This document shows, in pieces, positions 7,938 through 16,374 of a stretch of 64,000 nt of DNA. Numbering within the stretch: position 1 is the first letter of the stretch; every line of letters begins with the position of its first letter. The stretch spans positions 34,082 through 98,081 of the forward strand of contig JBDHVW010000022.1 of assembly GCA_039809865.1 (NCBI GenBank), read 5' to 3'. The position numbers were made by a program, and so were the translations under genes. A model generated the notes under the pieces. The model was not told the DNA's origin, searched no databases, and saw only the letters and a program-made list of their open reading frames with translations. The DNA is from QWHO01 sp039809865 (GTDB lineage: Bacteria; Vulcanimicrobiota; Xenobia; Xenobiales; QWHO01).

Positions 7938-10090
7938 TCGTCGTCGTCCCAGCCCATGCTGACGGAGGCGGTTGTGGCCAGGGTCGGTTTCTCCGGATCG
8001 CTGCTCCCGTAAGCGATTCCGGAATTGTAGGAGGTGTGCCAGTCGACCTCGCCCTTCGCTTCGTCCCATACGCCGGCGATGCCGGTCTTGTAGTCGGTCT
8101 TGACCACCCAGCTGCCGTCGGGGCGCTGGCACCTGGCCACGCCGTCCTTGTAGCCCTCGGGCCAGGACGCTGTGCCATCGGGCTGGAGCACCCCCACGAT
8201 GCCGCTCTTGTAGGACTCCTTCCACTCGATCTTGCCGTTCGGCATGCGCAGCACGGCCACGCCCGACTTGTAGGACTCCTGCCACTCGACCTTTCCGGTA
8301 TCGGGGTCGTAGATGCCCGCCACGCCCGACTTGTAGGACTCTTTCCACTCCATCTCGCCGGTGGTCGGGTTGTAGACTCCGCCGATGCCGCTCTTGTAGG
8401 CTTCCTTCCACTCGCCCCCGACCTGGATGCCCGGCTCCGGAGGCGCGTCCAGCTGCAGGGCGACGGGAGTGACCTCGGGCTCCGGCGCCGACGCCTGCAG
8501 GTCGTTGAGCGGCACCGAGCCGACCTTCTTGTCCAGGCGCACCCCGCCCACCAGCACCTGGTTGCCGCGCTCCCCGATGGCCACGTCGGCCTTCTCGTTG
8601 CGCAGAATGCGGTCGTCGAGCACCTGCGTCAGCTCCACCAGCACCTGCTGGTTGGCGTGCTCGCGCAGCTTCCTCGCGAGTGCCTGGGACATCGGATCCT
8701 GGCTCTCGGCCAGCGTGGCGCCGAGGAAGTCCGACATCGTCTCGCGCCACGCGGGACCCGCCCAGGTGGTGCCGGCCTCCAGCACCACCTCCACCACGGA
8801 GCGCGTGCCGGCCTGAGGGTTCTTCTCGATGGCCCGCAGCGAAGCCAGCGCCAGCGCGGCGCGGCACCAGGTCTCGTTGGTGCCGTTCAGCTCGGTGAGC
8901 TGCAGAAAGGTGTCCCGCGCCGGACAGTCGCAGGCCTTCAGCGCGGCCCGCGCGGCCCAGAGTTTCTCGTTCAGGTCGCCGGTCGCGCGCGCCATCGCCA
9001 GCCCGATCGAGGCGGTCGAGGCGCCCGGCTTCTCGGTCGCCTGGTAACCCGCCACGGCCAGCTTCGCCTGCGCATCGGGGCGGCTCCACGTCTGGGCGAG
9101 GAGCGCTCCGAGCAGCGGGTCGGTCGTCTCGATGTTGCGCAGGGTCACGTCCGGTGGAATCGTGGAGAGCATCTTGCCGAGCACGCTCGCCGGGGTCAGG
9201 CTGCCCTCGGCATAGTGAGCCAGCGCTTTTGGCTGCTCCGGCAGGCGCGCGACGAGCTGCAGCGCGGCGTCCCTCGGGCGCACCTCGGCGAGCCTCCGGG
9301 CGGCGTCGGGGTGCCCCGCCAGCAGCTCCGCTGCCTGCTGCGGGTCAAAGGGAGCGTCGACGCGCAGCAGAGCCATCCGGTCGATGCCGGGGAGCTTTTG
9401 GGCCAGAGTCTTCCATTCGTGCTCGGGCGCTTTGCCCAGGCCCCAGGTCGCCACCGCCACGCTCTCGTCGACCTGCAGGGCCCACTGGTGCGCGGGCAGG
9501 GTCTGGTCGGTGAGCGCGAGGGCTTTGCGCTCGATCTGCTCGAGGCCGGCATGGTCCTTCAGCTCCTGCAGCCAACCCTTTGTTTCGTCGTCGCAGAGCT
9601 CGTTCAGGGCGGCCTGCACGGAGGCCCTCGGACACCCTTTCAGCTTCTCGGCCCATTCCTGGCCGTTGCGGGGAGCGACCTGGGCGGCGCTGTGCAGCAG
9701 CCAGTCGTCCGTGGGGGCGACCTTGCCCAGCAATCCCGTGTCCGGCAGGCACTCGACCAGCTGGTGGTCCTTCTGAAGGCTCCTGGGGACGGGCTCCTTC
9801 AGGGCCAGCGCGATCGCCGCCATCCCGCTCAGGTCTCCCGCAACCCGCTGCGTGAGCCGGGACATCGCCTCGCGGAGCACGGTCAGCCGCTGCCCGGGCT
9901 CCACCTCGGACGAGGCGGCGATGCTCGCCATCTTCAAGACCGCGGCCTGCTCTGGGGTCGGCTCGCTGTGCGAGATCCGGTCGATCGCCTGCTCGGCCTC
10001 CTTCAGGTTGAGCGCCGTGCGCTCCCAGAAACGCCAGCGGACGGCGCCCGACGCCCTCAGTCCCTCCCTGGCCTCTTCCGGGATGTTCAT
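7934..10090 (-). CDS. 718-aa hypothetical protein with seven C-terminal YKSG repeats
   Basis: No signal peptide. Residues about 1-520 are helical and rich in Ala, Leu and Glu, resembling degenerate helical repeats, with no catalytic motif seen. A variable linker (about 520-555, 'APEPEVTPVALQLDAPPEPG') leads into seven consecutive units of about 20-22 residues of the form (E/D)W-x-x-(S/A/D/G)YK(S/T/D)G(I/V)-x-G(V/I)-x-x-(P)-x-x-G-x(2-3). The protein ends in an acidic 'GWDDDD'. It is transcribed together with the GH3 glucosidase. The repeats suggest a beta-rich binding module similar in spirit to WG or MORN repeats, but I cannot assign a family. Confidence 0.75.
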   Translation of the reverse strand: MNIPEEAREGLRASGAVRWRFWERTALNLKEAEQAIDRISHSEPTPEQAAVLKMASIAASSEVEPGQRLTVLREAMSRLTQRVAGDLSGMAAIALALKEPVPRSLQKDHQLVECLPDTGLLGKVAPTDDWLLHSAAQVAPRNGQEWAEKLKGCPRASVQAALNELCDDETKGWLQELKDHAGLEQIERKALALTDQTLPAHQWALQVDESVAVATWGLGKAPEHEWKTLAQKLPGIDRMALLRVDAPFDPQQAAELLAGHPDAARRLAEVRPRDAALQLVARLPEQPKALAHYAEGSLTPASVLGKMLSTIPPDVTLRNIETTDPLLGALLAQTWSRPDAQAKLAVAGYQATEKPGASTASIGLAMARATGDLNEKLWAARAALKACDCPARDTFLQLTELNGTNETWCRAALALASLRAIEKNPQAGTRSVVEVVLEAGTTWAGPAWRETMSDFLGATLAESQDPMSQALARKLREHANQQVLVELTQVLDDRILRNEKADVAIGERGNQVLVGGVRLDKKVGSVPLNDLQASAPEPEVTPVALQLDAPPEPGIQVGGEWKEAYKSGIGGVYNPTTGEMEWKESYKSGVAGIYDPDTGKVEWQESYKSGVAVLRMPNGKIEWKESYKSGIVGVLQPDGTASWPEGYKDGVARCQRPDGSWVVKTDYKTGIAGVWDEAKGEVDWHTSYNSGIAYGSSDPEKPTLATTASVSMGWDDDD
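7995..8418 (-). repeat. Tandem array of seven ~63 bp coding repeats (YKSG units)
   Basis: On the minus strand this stretch encodes seven units around the core WKESYKSG. The first four are nearly identical around the core (KEAYKSGIG, KESYKSGVA, QESYKSGVA, KESYKSGIV); the last three are diverged (PEGYKDGVA, KTDYKTGIA, HTSYNSGIA). At DNA level the motif 'ttgtaggactcctt/ctgcca' on the + strand recurs, showing recent duplication of the central copies. Confidence 0.8.
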
Positions 10091-10144
10091 GCTTTCCAGC
10101 CTATCGCAAGAGGCTGAAACGAATCTGACGCGAATCCTACTCCC

Positions 10145-10300
10145 ATGAACCCTTATGTTGCGGCGGTCGTGGGGGCTTTGCTCGGTCTGGCTTACGGACA
10201 GGTGATCAAGATGTTCGGCTTTGGCTGAGGGCTGATGTGCAATCCGTGGATTGCTTCGACCTATGGCGCCCTCCTCGGCTTCACTCTGAGCCGCTTCTGA
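10145..10300 (+). other. Tiny membrane-peptide locus: two homologous halves separated by an in-frame TGA
   Basis: ATG at 10145 opens a 27-aa peptide containing NPYVAAVVGALLGLAYG and ending at a TGA (10226-10228). Two codons later, in the same frame, an ATG (10235) opens a 21-aa peptide with NPWIASTYGALLGF ending at 10300. The halves share N-P-x-x-A-x(3)-G-A-L-L-G and would form a membrane hairpin if read as one 51-codon protein. It lies in a gap between two minus-strand genes. It may be two paralogous mini-proteins, a gene broken by a nonsense mutation (TGG to TGA), or a read-through case. No good ribosome-binding site is visible. Confidence 0.4.
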
Positions 10301-11215
10301 TCAGCCCGAGCACCCCTGGAGCAGGTGCTCGATGCGCTGGCTCGTCTCCGGGTGGTCCCCGTGGCCGCCCCCACTGGTGGCGTGGCCCAGCCGGCGCTCG
10401 ACCATGGCTTCGACTTTCTGCAGCGCCGAGGCGGCCTTGGCGGCGGGAATCCCTTCGGCCCGCAGCACGCCCAGGGCGTAACAATCCGCGCCCGTCTCGT
10501 TGCCGCGGGCGTGGTGCAAGAGGTCATTCTCCATCGCCTGATCATAGCCCGGAAGCCATGAGAGCATGTTGAACTGACGGCTGATCGCCTGCTGTTGAAA
10601 CGACTGCAGTTTGGCGTGGTCGCGCCCCTCGACGTGGCCCTGCTCGTGGGCTGCCACGAAGAGCAGCTCCTGCTCGTCGAGGCCGCTCACGATCTCCTGG
10701 TCGAGACCGATCATTCCCCCCGCGCAGGACTCGGCGTTGGGCTGCTTCATCTGGCTGATGACGAACCGGTAGTTGATCTCGGGGCGATGCGAGTAGTGCT
10801 GCAAGGTGCTCTGCACGCGCTCGAGCTTGCCCCGCTCGGCGGGCGTTCCGGGGATGATGCGCCCGCTGGGAGCGCAGGCGCTGTTGGCGGCCTGGTCGAC
10901 CTGGACCGAGATCTGGGAGGCGTCCGGCTGGATCGGATCGAGGTGGTAGGCTAGCGGCCCCGCGAACTTCACGGCCAGGACCACCGCGGCCACCATGCCG
11001 AGCTGGCGCCACGGACCGGGCGAGGAGCGCGGGCGGCTCAAGGTGACCATGTCCTGGACCGCGGCCTCCGGGTCGGCCGCTTTGCGCAGCTTGCCGGGAC
11101 GTATCCAATCGAGCACCTTCGAGCCTATCGGGGTCAGCATACACCAGCATTTTGCCGACCCGGCCTGAAGCATCCCTGAAAGAGGATGAATCAACTTTGC
11201 GAAAGAAAGCTTCAT
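10301..11215 (-). CDS. M48-like membrane zinc metallopeptidase
   Basis: A 304-aa protein. A single hydrophobic segment near residues 72-90 (MVAAVVLAVKFAGPLAY) suggests membrane anchoring. The zincin motif is HEQGH (about 200-204), preceded by 'LFVAA', and the third ligand Glu is in 'NETGADCYALG' (about residue 250), the arrangement of M48 peptidases. The last residues (GHGDHPETSQRIEHLLQ) match the 'THPPTEERIARL' tail usual for HtpX/YcaL-type enzymes. The exact start is uncertain: the ATG at 11215 has no good Shine-Dalgarno sequence and the ATG at 11140 is an alternative. Substrate unknown; envelope protein quality control is the usual role for the family. Confidence 0.85.
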   Translation of the reverse strand: MKLSFAKLIHPLSGMLQAGSAKCWCMLTPIGSKVLDWIRPGKLRKAADPEAAVQDMVTLSRPRSSPGPWRQLGMVAAVVLAVKFAGPLAYHLDPIQPDASQISVQVDQAANSACAPSGRIIPGTPAERGKLERVQSTLQHYSHRPEINYRFVISQMKQPNAESCAGGMIGLDQEIVSGLDEQELLFVAAHEQGHVEGRDHAKLQSFQQQAISRQFNMLSWLPGYDQAMENDLLHHARGNETGADCYALGVLRAEGIPAAKAASALQKVEAMVERRLGHATSGGGHGDHPETSQRIEHLLQGCSG

Positions 11216-11241
11216 AACATCACAAAGGGGGATTCTGAATC

Positions 11242-12654
11242 ATGCATCGGTCGCTCGTCGCGATGGCACTGCTTGGTTTGCTGGCGGCTCCGCCCGCCGG
11301 GGCCGAGCCGGGGGTGGCCATCGTGTTGGATAGTCGCCAGCCCGGCCAGGCGGAGCTCGCTGCCCATATCTGAAGTGTAGCCCGCCACGATGACGCAGAG
11401 CTTGTCCTTCGAATCCGCGCCCGGCGGCTCTGTTATGTCCTGATCAAGCAGAACCACCTGTCCTCGCTGGAATTCAGCCTGCAGACCATCGACCTGTCCG
11501 AGCCACTCGGGCGCGAGTTCGCCCGCGAGCTGCGCCTGACCGGCCGCGAATTGCCGGCCCTGGGCTATTACCAGCGCGAGGGCAACCGGGTTCACATTCG
11601 CAACCTCGTGCGCAACTTCCAGGATCCCCGCAAGGCGGCCGAGGACGCCTTCCGCTGCGCCCAGCGCGAGAACCGCGACCTGGTCACGAGCGTCGAGGTC
11701 GTCACCGGAGTGCGTGTCGCGTCCGACCCGTCCGGCGCCAGCGTGCGCGAGGGAGATGTCGAGCTGGGCGTCACGCCCTGTCAGGTCCTGCTCCCGGCCG
11801 GGCGCCACCAGCTCGATCTCGTGCAGCCCGACTGCGTGCCCTCCCAGCGCACGGTAACCCTGAAACTCGGGGACAATCCCGAGTGGACCGCTTCCCTCGC
11901 GCACGCCCCCAGCGTTCTGACGCTGGAGTCGGCCGGCGAGCCACTGGAGCTGCAGCTCGACGACCAGCCGGTGGGCTCCACGCCCGTGACCCTGAACGTC
12001 GACGCCGGACGTCACGTCGTGAAGGCGACCGCTCCGGGGGTGTTCCCCATCGTGACCGAACTCCGGGCCCTCGCCAACGAGCGCATGGTGGCGCGCCTGT
12101 CGCCCACCCCGGCGCGCGTGCGCGTGGGTTGGCTGGGCCTCAGCGCCCGCGGCTACGAGGACGATTACGACCTGAACATCCCGTTCATCACCGACTGGCC
12201 GAGTTGCGCCGCCAGCAACACGATCCTCAATCTGTGCTGGGCCACCCCCACGGTCTACTCCCTGCCCATCCCTCTGCGCACCACGGTGGACCTGGGCTCT
12301 GACCAGCTCAACGACCGCGTCCTGGGCCGTCTCACGCCGGGCGACCACTGGGATTGCGCCCTGAAAATGGAGCTGCGCTCCAGCGAGTACTGGGTCATCG
12401 GCGATCTGACCGTGGTCGGCCCCGAGGGGCAGCCGCTGCAGAAATTCCACGTCCGGCGGGATATGCCGTCGCTTACCTTCGACAGCGAGGGAGCTGCCCG
12501 CAAGCGCGCCGACCAGGTGGTGGACGAGCTGCTCGCTCAGAGTCTGGCCTGGATCTCCCAGAACGTCGAGCCCGCGGGGCTGACCCCGGAGGAGCAGAGC
12601 GCCTCGCTCGACCTCCAAGGCTCCGGACCGGGGGCGTCGAACGGACGGGAATGA
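11242..12654 (+). pseudogene. Secreted PEGA-domain protein, reading frame broken by a local inversion
   Basis: ATG at 11242, with AAAGGGGGA upstream, starts a signal peptide (MHRSLVAMALLGLLAAPPAGAE) and the frame meets TGA at 11371. The same frame resumes downstream and runs without interruption from 11461 to the stop at 12654. The downstream part holds two PEGA-like domains ('VRVASDPSGASVREGDVELG' and 'LELQLDDQPVGSTPVTLN') followed by a ~150-aa C-terminal domain. Flipping 11337-11470 joins both parts into one open 470-codon frame. The intact product would be an exported protein similar to CsgG-associated or surface PEGA proteins. If the inversion does not revert, only a ~367-aa fragment from a TTG at 11551 could be made. 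It overlaps the next gene by ATGA. Confidence 0.75.
11337..11470. repeat. Inverted segment bounded by imperfect 17-bp inverted repeats
   Basis: The left end ccagcccggccaggcgg (11337-11353) and the reverse complement of 11454-11470 (ccagcgaggacaggtgg) match at 13 of 17 positions. Between them the + strand has stops in all three frames, while the minus strand encodes a normal-looking stretch (LLDQDITEPPGADSKDKL, then CVIVAGYTSDMGSELRL). Reversing the segment keeps the gene's frame at both joints. Confidence 0.7.
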
Positions 12655-13529
12655 CTCTAGACGATCACCCCGTCTGGCTCTACGACGGGCCGATGGAGAC
12701 CCGCATCCAGTTCGGCACGAAGCTGAAGGTGGATCCGGAGATGTGCATCTTCACCCTGGTCGACGTTCCCGAGGGTCGCGCAGCCCTGCAGGCGCTGTAT
12801 GCGCGCGACGCCCGGGCGGCCGACGGCTTTCCCATCGTGCTCAACGCCCCCGTCTACCGCTGCAGCCCGGCTCACCTGGAGCGGCTGGGTTTCGCAGACG
12901 ACGACCTCGTGCGCTTCAATCGCGCGTGCCTGGACCTGGTGCGCGAGGTGGCGCCCCCGACCGCCCTGATCACGGCTCCCATCGGTCCGCGCTACGCGTC
13001 CTACCGGCCCGACCGGCAGTCCACTTTGAAGCAGGCCGTCGCCTATCACACGCCCCAGATGGAGGCCGTGGCGGGCTGGGGGGTCGAGCTGATCTCGATC
13101 GCCGCCATGCACGGCGGCGTCGAGACGGTGGGCGCGGCCACGGCCGCCGCCCGCACCGGCGTGCCCTACACGGTCGGCTTCGTGCTGAACGCGGACGGCA
13201 CGATGCTGGACGGCACCCCCTGCCGCTCGCTGATCGCCGAGATCGACGCCAGCGTTTCGCCGCGCCCCGAGTTCTACGTCATCGGCTGCACGCACCCGAG
13301 CGTGTGCGCCGAGGTGCTGGCCCGGGGCGGCCTGGAGCGGGTTCAGGGCGTGAAGGCCAACGGCTCGAGCAAGCCTCCTTCCGAGCTGCTCGCGCTCGAC
13401 CACGCCGAAGCCGACCCGCCGGACGAGTTCGCCCAAGCGCTGCTGGCCCTGGGCGACTTCCGCCTCTACGGCGGCTGCTGCGGCACCGACACCGCGCTGA
13501 TCGAGTGCCTGCGGCGGCGCCTAGGGTAG
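12651..13529 (+). CDS. Homocysteine S-methyltransferase family protein
   Basis: A 292-aa protein of the zinc-dependent methyltransferase fold. Zinc-binding cysteines are visible as 'IGCTHPS' and the near-terminal pair in 'YGGCCGTDTALI'. 'MHGGVETVGAATAAARTG' fits the barrel region that in relatives reads 'ET..sl.E..aa..a'. The enzyme would transfer a methyl group (for example from S-methylmethionine) to homocysteine to form methionine; the exact donor cannot be read from sequence. The ATG at 12651 overlaps the stop of the PEGA gene; longer starts lie inside that gene and are rejected. Its 3' end overlaps the convergent glycohydrolase gene by 9 bp. Confidence 0.88.
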   Translation: MTLDDHPVWLYDGPMETRIQFGTKLKVDPEMCIFTLVDVPEGRAALQALYARDARAADGFPIVLNAPVYRCSPAHLERLGFADDDLVRFNRACLDLVREVAPPTALITAPIGPRYASYRPDRQSTLKQAVAYHTPQMEAVAGWGVELISIAAMHGGVETVGAATAAARTGVPYTVGFVLNADGTMLDGTPCRSLIAEIDASVSPRPEFYVIGCTHPSVCAEVLARGGLERVQGVKANGSSKPPSELLALDHAEADPPDEFAQALLALGDFRLYGGCCGTDTALIECLRRRLG

Positions 13530-14366
13530 CGGCTCGCGCGCCCGGGTCCAGGCCGGCGGGGGGAGCACGCCCCCGGCCGCCACGATGCCGCCCACCATGG
13601 CGCAGGTCGTGTCCATGTCTCCGCGGGCGCGCACCGTGTCCCACAGGGCCTGCTCGTAGTCGGCCAGGTTGCGCGCGGCGCTCCAGATGACGAAGGGGAC
13701 GGTGTCCTCGCAGGTCACGCGGGTGCCGTTGCCCAGGTGCACGCCGGCCGCCAGGGGCGGCGCGTCGGGACCGAGGTCGCGCGCCAGCAGCAAGCCGCGC
13801 CGCGTGGACCCCGGCGGCGTGTGGTCGATCACCGTCTGGAGGAAGTCCTCGGGCTGCATGGACGCCAGGGCCGCGGCCACGGCCACCGCGATCGCTCCGG
13901 CGACCCCGTCGGGATGGGTGTGCGTGACCTCGGCCGACAGCGCCGCTTGCTCGACCACCCTGTCGAGGTCGGGCGCGAAATACGCGCCCACCGGCGCCAC
14001 GCGCATCGCCGAGCCGTTCCCCTGCGAGCCCTGCTGGTGAAAGAGCTTCGGGGCGTGCACTCTCCACGCCCCGGGCTCGGCGATCAGAGGCAGCAGCTCG
14101 CGCATGCCACGTCCGTAGCCGCGGTAGGGGTCGCGCTCGTAGACGACGTGAAACCGGTGCGCCAGCGCGTCCTGGTCGATTCGCCCGTGCTCGCGCAGCA
14201 CGTCCACGATGGCGAGGGCCATGGCCGTATCGTCGGTCCAGGCCCACGGGCCGGGAATGGTCGGCGGGGTCGGCAGGTCGAGCAGGTGCCGCCGGGGGAA
14301 GAACTGCTCCCCGTAGGCATCCCCCACCGACAGTCCTTCCAGGCAGGTCAGCGCGCGCTCGATCAT
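13521..14366 (-). CDS. ADP-ribosylglycohydrolase (DraG-like)
   Basis: A 281-aa enzyme with the metal-binding signatures of the family: 'WTDDTAMALAI' near residues 41-51, 'GSQGNGSAMRVAPVG' in the middle, and 'ARGDMDTTCAMVGGIVAA' near the end, giving the acidic residues that bind two magnesium ions. It would remove ADP-ribose from proteins or hydrolyse related substrates in the cytoplasm. The ATG at 14366 overlaps the stop of the upstream HEAT/propeller gene (ATGA). A toxin-like ADP-ribosyltransferase candidate exists at 33453-34040, but the distance makes a direct partnership unlikely. Confidence 0.9.
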   Translation of the reverse strand: MIERALTCLEGLSVGDAYGEQFFPRRHLLDLPTPPTIPGPWAWTDDTAMALAIVDVLREHGRIDQDALAHRFHVVYERDPYRGYGRGMRELLPLIAEPGAWRVHAPKLFHQQGSQGNGSAMRVAPVGAYFAPDLDRVVEQAALSAEVTHTHPDGVAGAIAVAVAAALASMQPEDFLQTVIDHTPPGSTRRGLLLARDLGPDAPPLAAGVHLGNGTRVTCEDTVPFVIWSAARNLADYEQALWDTVRARGDMDTTCAMVGGIVAAGGVLPPPAWTRAREPLP

Positions 14367-16120
14367 AGCTCGATATCCTCCGGTGAATGCTCCGTCTCCC
14401 CCAGCAGCACCTCGTGGCGCAAGCGGAAGCGAAGCAGCGCTTCCACGAGCCTGGCGGAACGGTTGGGGCTGGCGGCGGCTCGCGTCAGGTCGGCCGGGCA
14501 GGCTCTGGACATCGGCAGCTCCAGGCGCACGGCGAAGACCTGCGATCCCACCAGCAGGCGCGTGCCGTCGGGAGTAAAGCGTGGCCGGCCTTCGGCTTCG
14601 ACCACCTGATCCGGGAACTCGGATCCGGGGTGGAAGAACTCGACCTTCCGTCCATCCGACGCGACCAGAGCCGCTCGTTGCGGATGGAACTCCAACACTT
14701 TGCCACTGCGCTGCTGGCGCCAGCGGGCCTGATACGGGTCCGGGCCACCCCAGTGCTGCACCGTGGTGGACGTGGCCGCGAGCAACGAGCCGTCGCTCCG
14801 CCAGCTCCAGCCGGCGCAACCCGGGATTTTCATCACGGCCAGCTCGCCCAGCTCGGGCAGCCCGTAGAGACGCAATCCCGGCGGCGTCTCCAGCGCCAGC
14901 ACGTCGCCCTGGATGGCCGCCTTTCCAACCTGGTCGAGCGAGGCCACGACGTCGCCCGTGACCGGGTCCCAGGCCTCGAGGTGCTCCGGGCCCAGCACCA
15001 CCAGCACGCCTTCGCCGATCAGCAACGTGCGGGCCCAGCGGGCCTGGCTCTGCCAGACCAGCTCCCCGCGGGTCAGATCCCAGCACTGCACCATCGGGTC
15101 TTGCAGCACGTAGAGCCGGTCGTCGGCGCCGACGCCCACGAGCGGCTCCTCGAAGGGCAGGAGGACCATCGACCCGTCGTTCAGGTCAAAGGACCGGCTG
15201 GGCTCGAGATGCTCCTTGGTGAGGTGCGGGATGTCCGGCAGCGAGAACCAGCGTGGCTGCACCACGACGCGGCGGCGGCCGGCCACCACGACGTGGGCGT
15301 GCGGGTAGCCCTGCACGAACTCCATGATCAGGCGCAGATCGTCCAGGGCCAGGATCGCCTCGCTCGGCACGACCAGAAAATCCTCGCCCGCGTAGAGCTC
15401 GGGCGTGTCGAAACGGGCCATCGGCTCGAGCGGGGTCGGGTGCGGCACCAGGAGCTTCCGCACCTCGTCGTCCTGCAGCGGGTCGGTGGAGCCACCCAGG
15501 GTCAGCTCGGCCCACAGCGCATCGCCGTCGCGCCCTTCCAGCACGCGCTCCAGACTGGTCCGCACCAGCAGGTGCCCCCGGCCGCTCTTGCGCAGCCGCG
15601 AAGCCAGCACGCTCCGCTGCTCCTCGGTCAGGCGGGGCGTGATGCGGGCCACCTCGTCCGGGTCGGGCGTGGTGCCCGTGCCGGCCACCCAGCCGAAGAC
15701 CTGGCCGAGGTCCTTGTCGGCCGGCGCGAAGCCCGCCTGAAGCACTTTGAGCCGGGTCTCGGCGGACCATTCGGAAAGGGCGGCCACGCCGAGAGCGTCG
15801 GCCCATTCGGCGGACAGGCCGCTGCCGAGGAAATGCGCGGCCGCCTGGCGCACCTCGTCGTCCGGGTCGCTGAGGGCGCGCAGCAGCAGGGGCGCATCCG
15901 GCGGGACGAGGCGGCCGACACCGGACTTGAGCTGCGTGACGACCCGCGCGCTGTCGGGCTCGCGCGCCGTCAGCTTCAGCTCGCGCACGACCCGCCCCAG
16001 GTGCTCGTTGCGGCTTTGGAACCAGCGCAAGGCCAGCTCGTGGCGTAGCTGGGGGCCGGCGTGCCGCACCAGAGGCCCCGGCCTCTCCCCGCGCTCGAGC
16101 CCCCGGATGAGAGTCTCCAT
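14363..16120 (-). CDS. HEAT-repeat and beta-propeller protein
   Basis: A 585-aa cytoplasmic protein. The N-terminal ~240 residues contain HEAT-type helices, clearest in 'LLLRALSDPDDEVRQAAAHFLG'. From about residue 250 the sequence turns into WD40/PQQ-like blades: 'DRLYVLQDPMVQCWDLTRGELVW', 'EHLEAWDPVTGDVVASL', 'KIPGCAGWSWRSDGSLLAATSTTVQHW'. No catalytic motif is seen; a scaffold or interaction role is likely. It is the first gene of a two-gene transcript with the ADP-ribosylglycohydrolase, which might indicate a shared regulatory pathway. Confidence 0.75.
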   Translation of the reverse strand: METLIRGLERGERPGPLVRHAGPQLRHELALRWFQSRNEHLGRVVRELKLTAREPDSARVVTQLKSGVGRLVPPDAPLLLRALSDPDDEVRQAAAHFLGSGLSAEWADALGVAALSEWSAETRLKVLQAGFAPADKDLGQVFGWVAGTGTTPDPDEVARITPRLTEEQRSVLASRLRKSGRGHLLVRTSLERVLEGRDGDALWAELTLGGSTDPLQDDEVRKLLVPHPTPLEPMARFDTPELYAGEDFLVVPSEAILALDDLRLIMEFVQGYPHAHVVVAGRRRVVVQPRWFSLPDIPHLTKEHLEPSRSFDLNDGSMVLLPFEEPLVGVGADDRLYVLQDPMVQCWDLTRGELVWQSQARWARTLLIGEGVLVVLGPEHLEAWDPVTGDVVASLDQVGKAAIQGDVLALETPPGLRLYGLPELGELAVMKIPGCAGWSWRSDGSLLAATSTTVQHWGGPDPYQARWRQQRSGKVLEFHPQRAALVASDGRKVEFFHPGSEFPDQVVEAEGRPRFTPDGTRLLVGSQVFAVRLELPMSRACPADLTRAAASPNRSARLVEALLRFRLRHEVLLGETEHSPEDIEL

Positions 16121-16374
16121 CGGTCCGAAGTCTTCGACGAAAAAAGAAGAAACCCGACCCTTGGGCGGGTCAGGCTCGAACAGGGAGATATGATGATTCT
16201 GGAGGGTTCCGTTGGGTCGTCGCCGGTGAGGCGACTTCCTGACGTCAGGATACCCCGCTCCGGGAGCTCCCTGGAAGATCCAGGGGGGATCTGCTCGGAA
16301 ATTTTCGCCACCAGGGAACCTCTGGCCCGGGAGGAACAGTCTCCCCCCAAAACTGTATCCCTGGGGAGGGAATC
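16121..16374. promoter_or_regulatory. Divergent intergenic region with several inverted repeats
   Basis: This region separates two divergent genes. It holds small dyads: cctggaagatccagg (16269-16283), gtcgccggtgaggcgac (16219-16235), the palindrome tcctgacgtcagga (16238-16251), and on the minus strand gaccc-gcccaa-gggtc followed by a T-rich run (16137-16172) that looks like a terminator or attenuator ahead of the HEAT gene. GGGGAGGGA at 16361-16369 is the ribosome-binding site of the lipoprotein gene. I do not recognise any known riboswitch. Confidence 0.35.

Noticed and set aside
10226..10228. Selenocysteine codon
   Set aside because: The in-frame TGA is followed by no SECIS-like hairpin, no selenoprotein family matches, and Trp or a true stop are simpler explanations.
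16121..16374. c-di-GMP riboswitch
   Set aside because: Considered because of the SiaD operon, but the conserved GEMM core and tetraloop receptor are not present.
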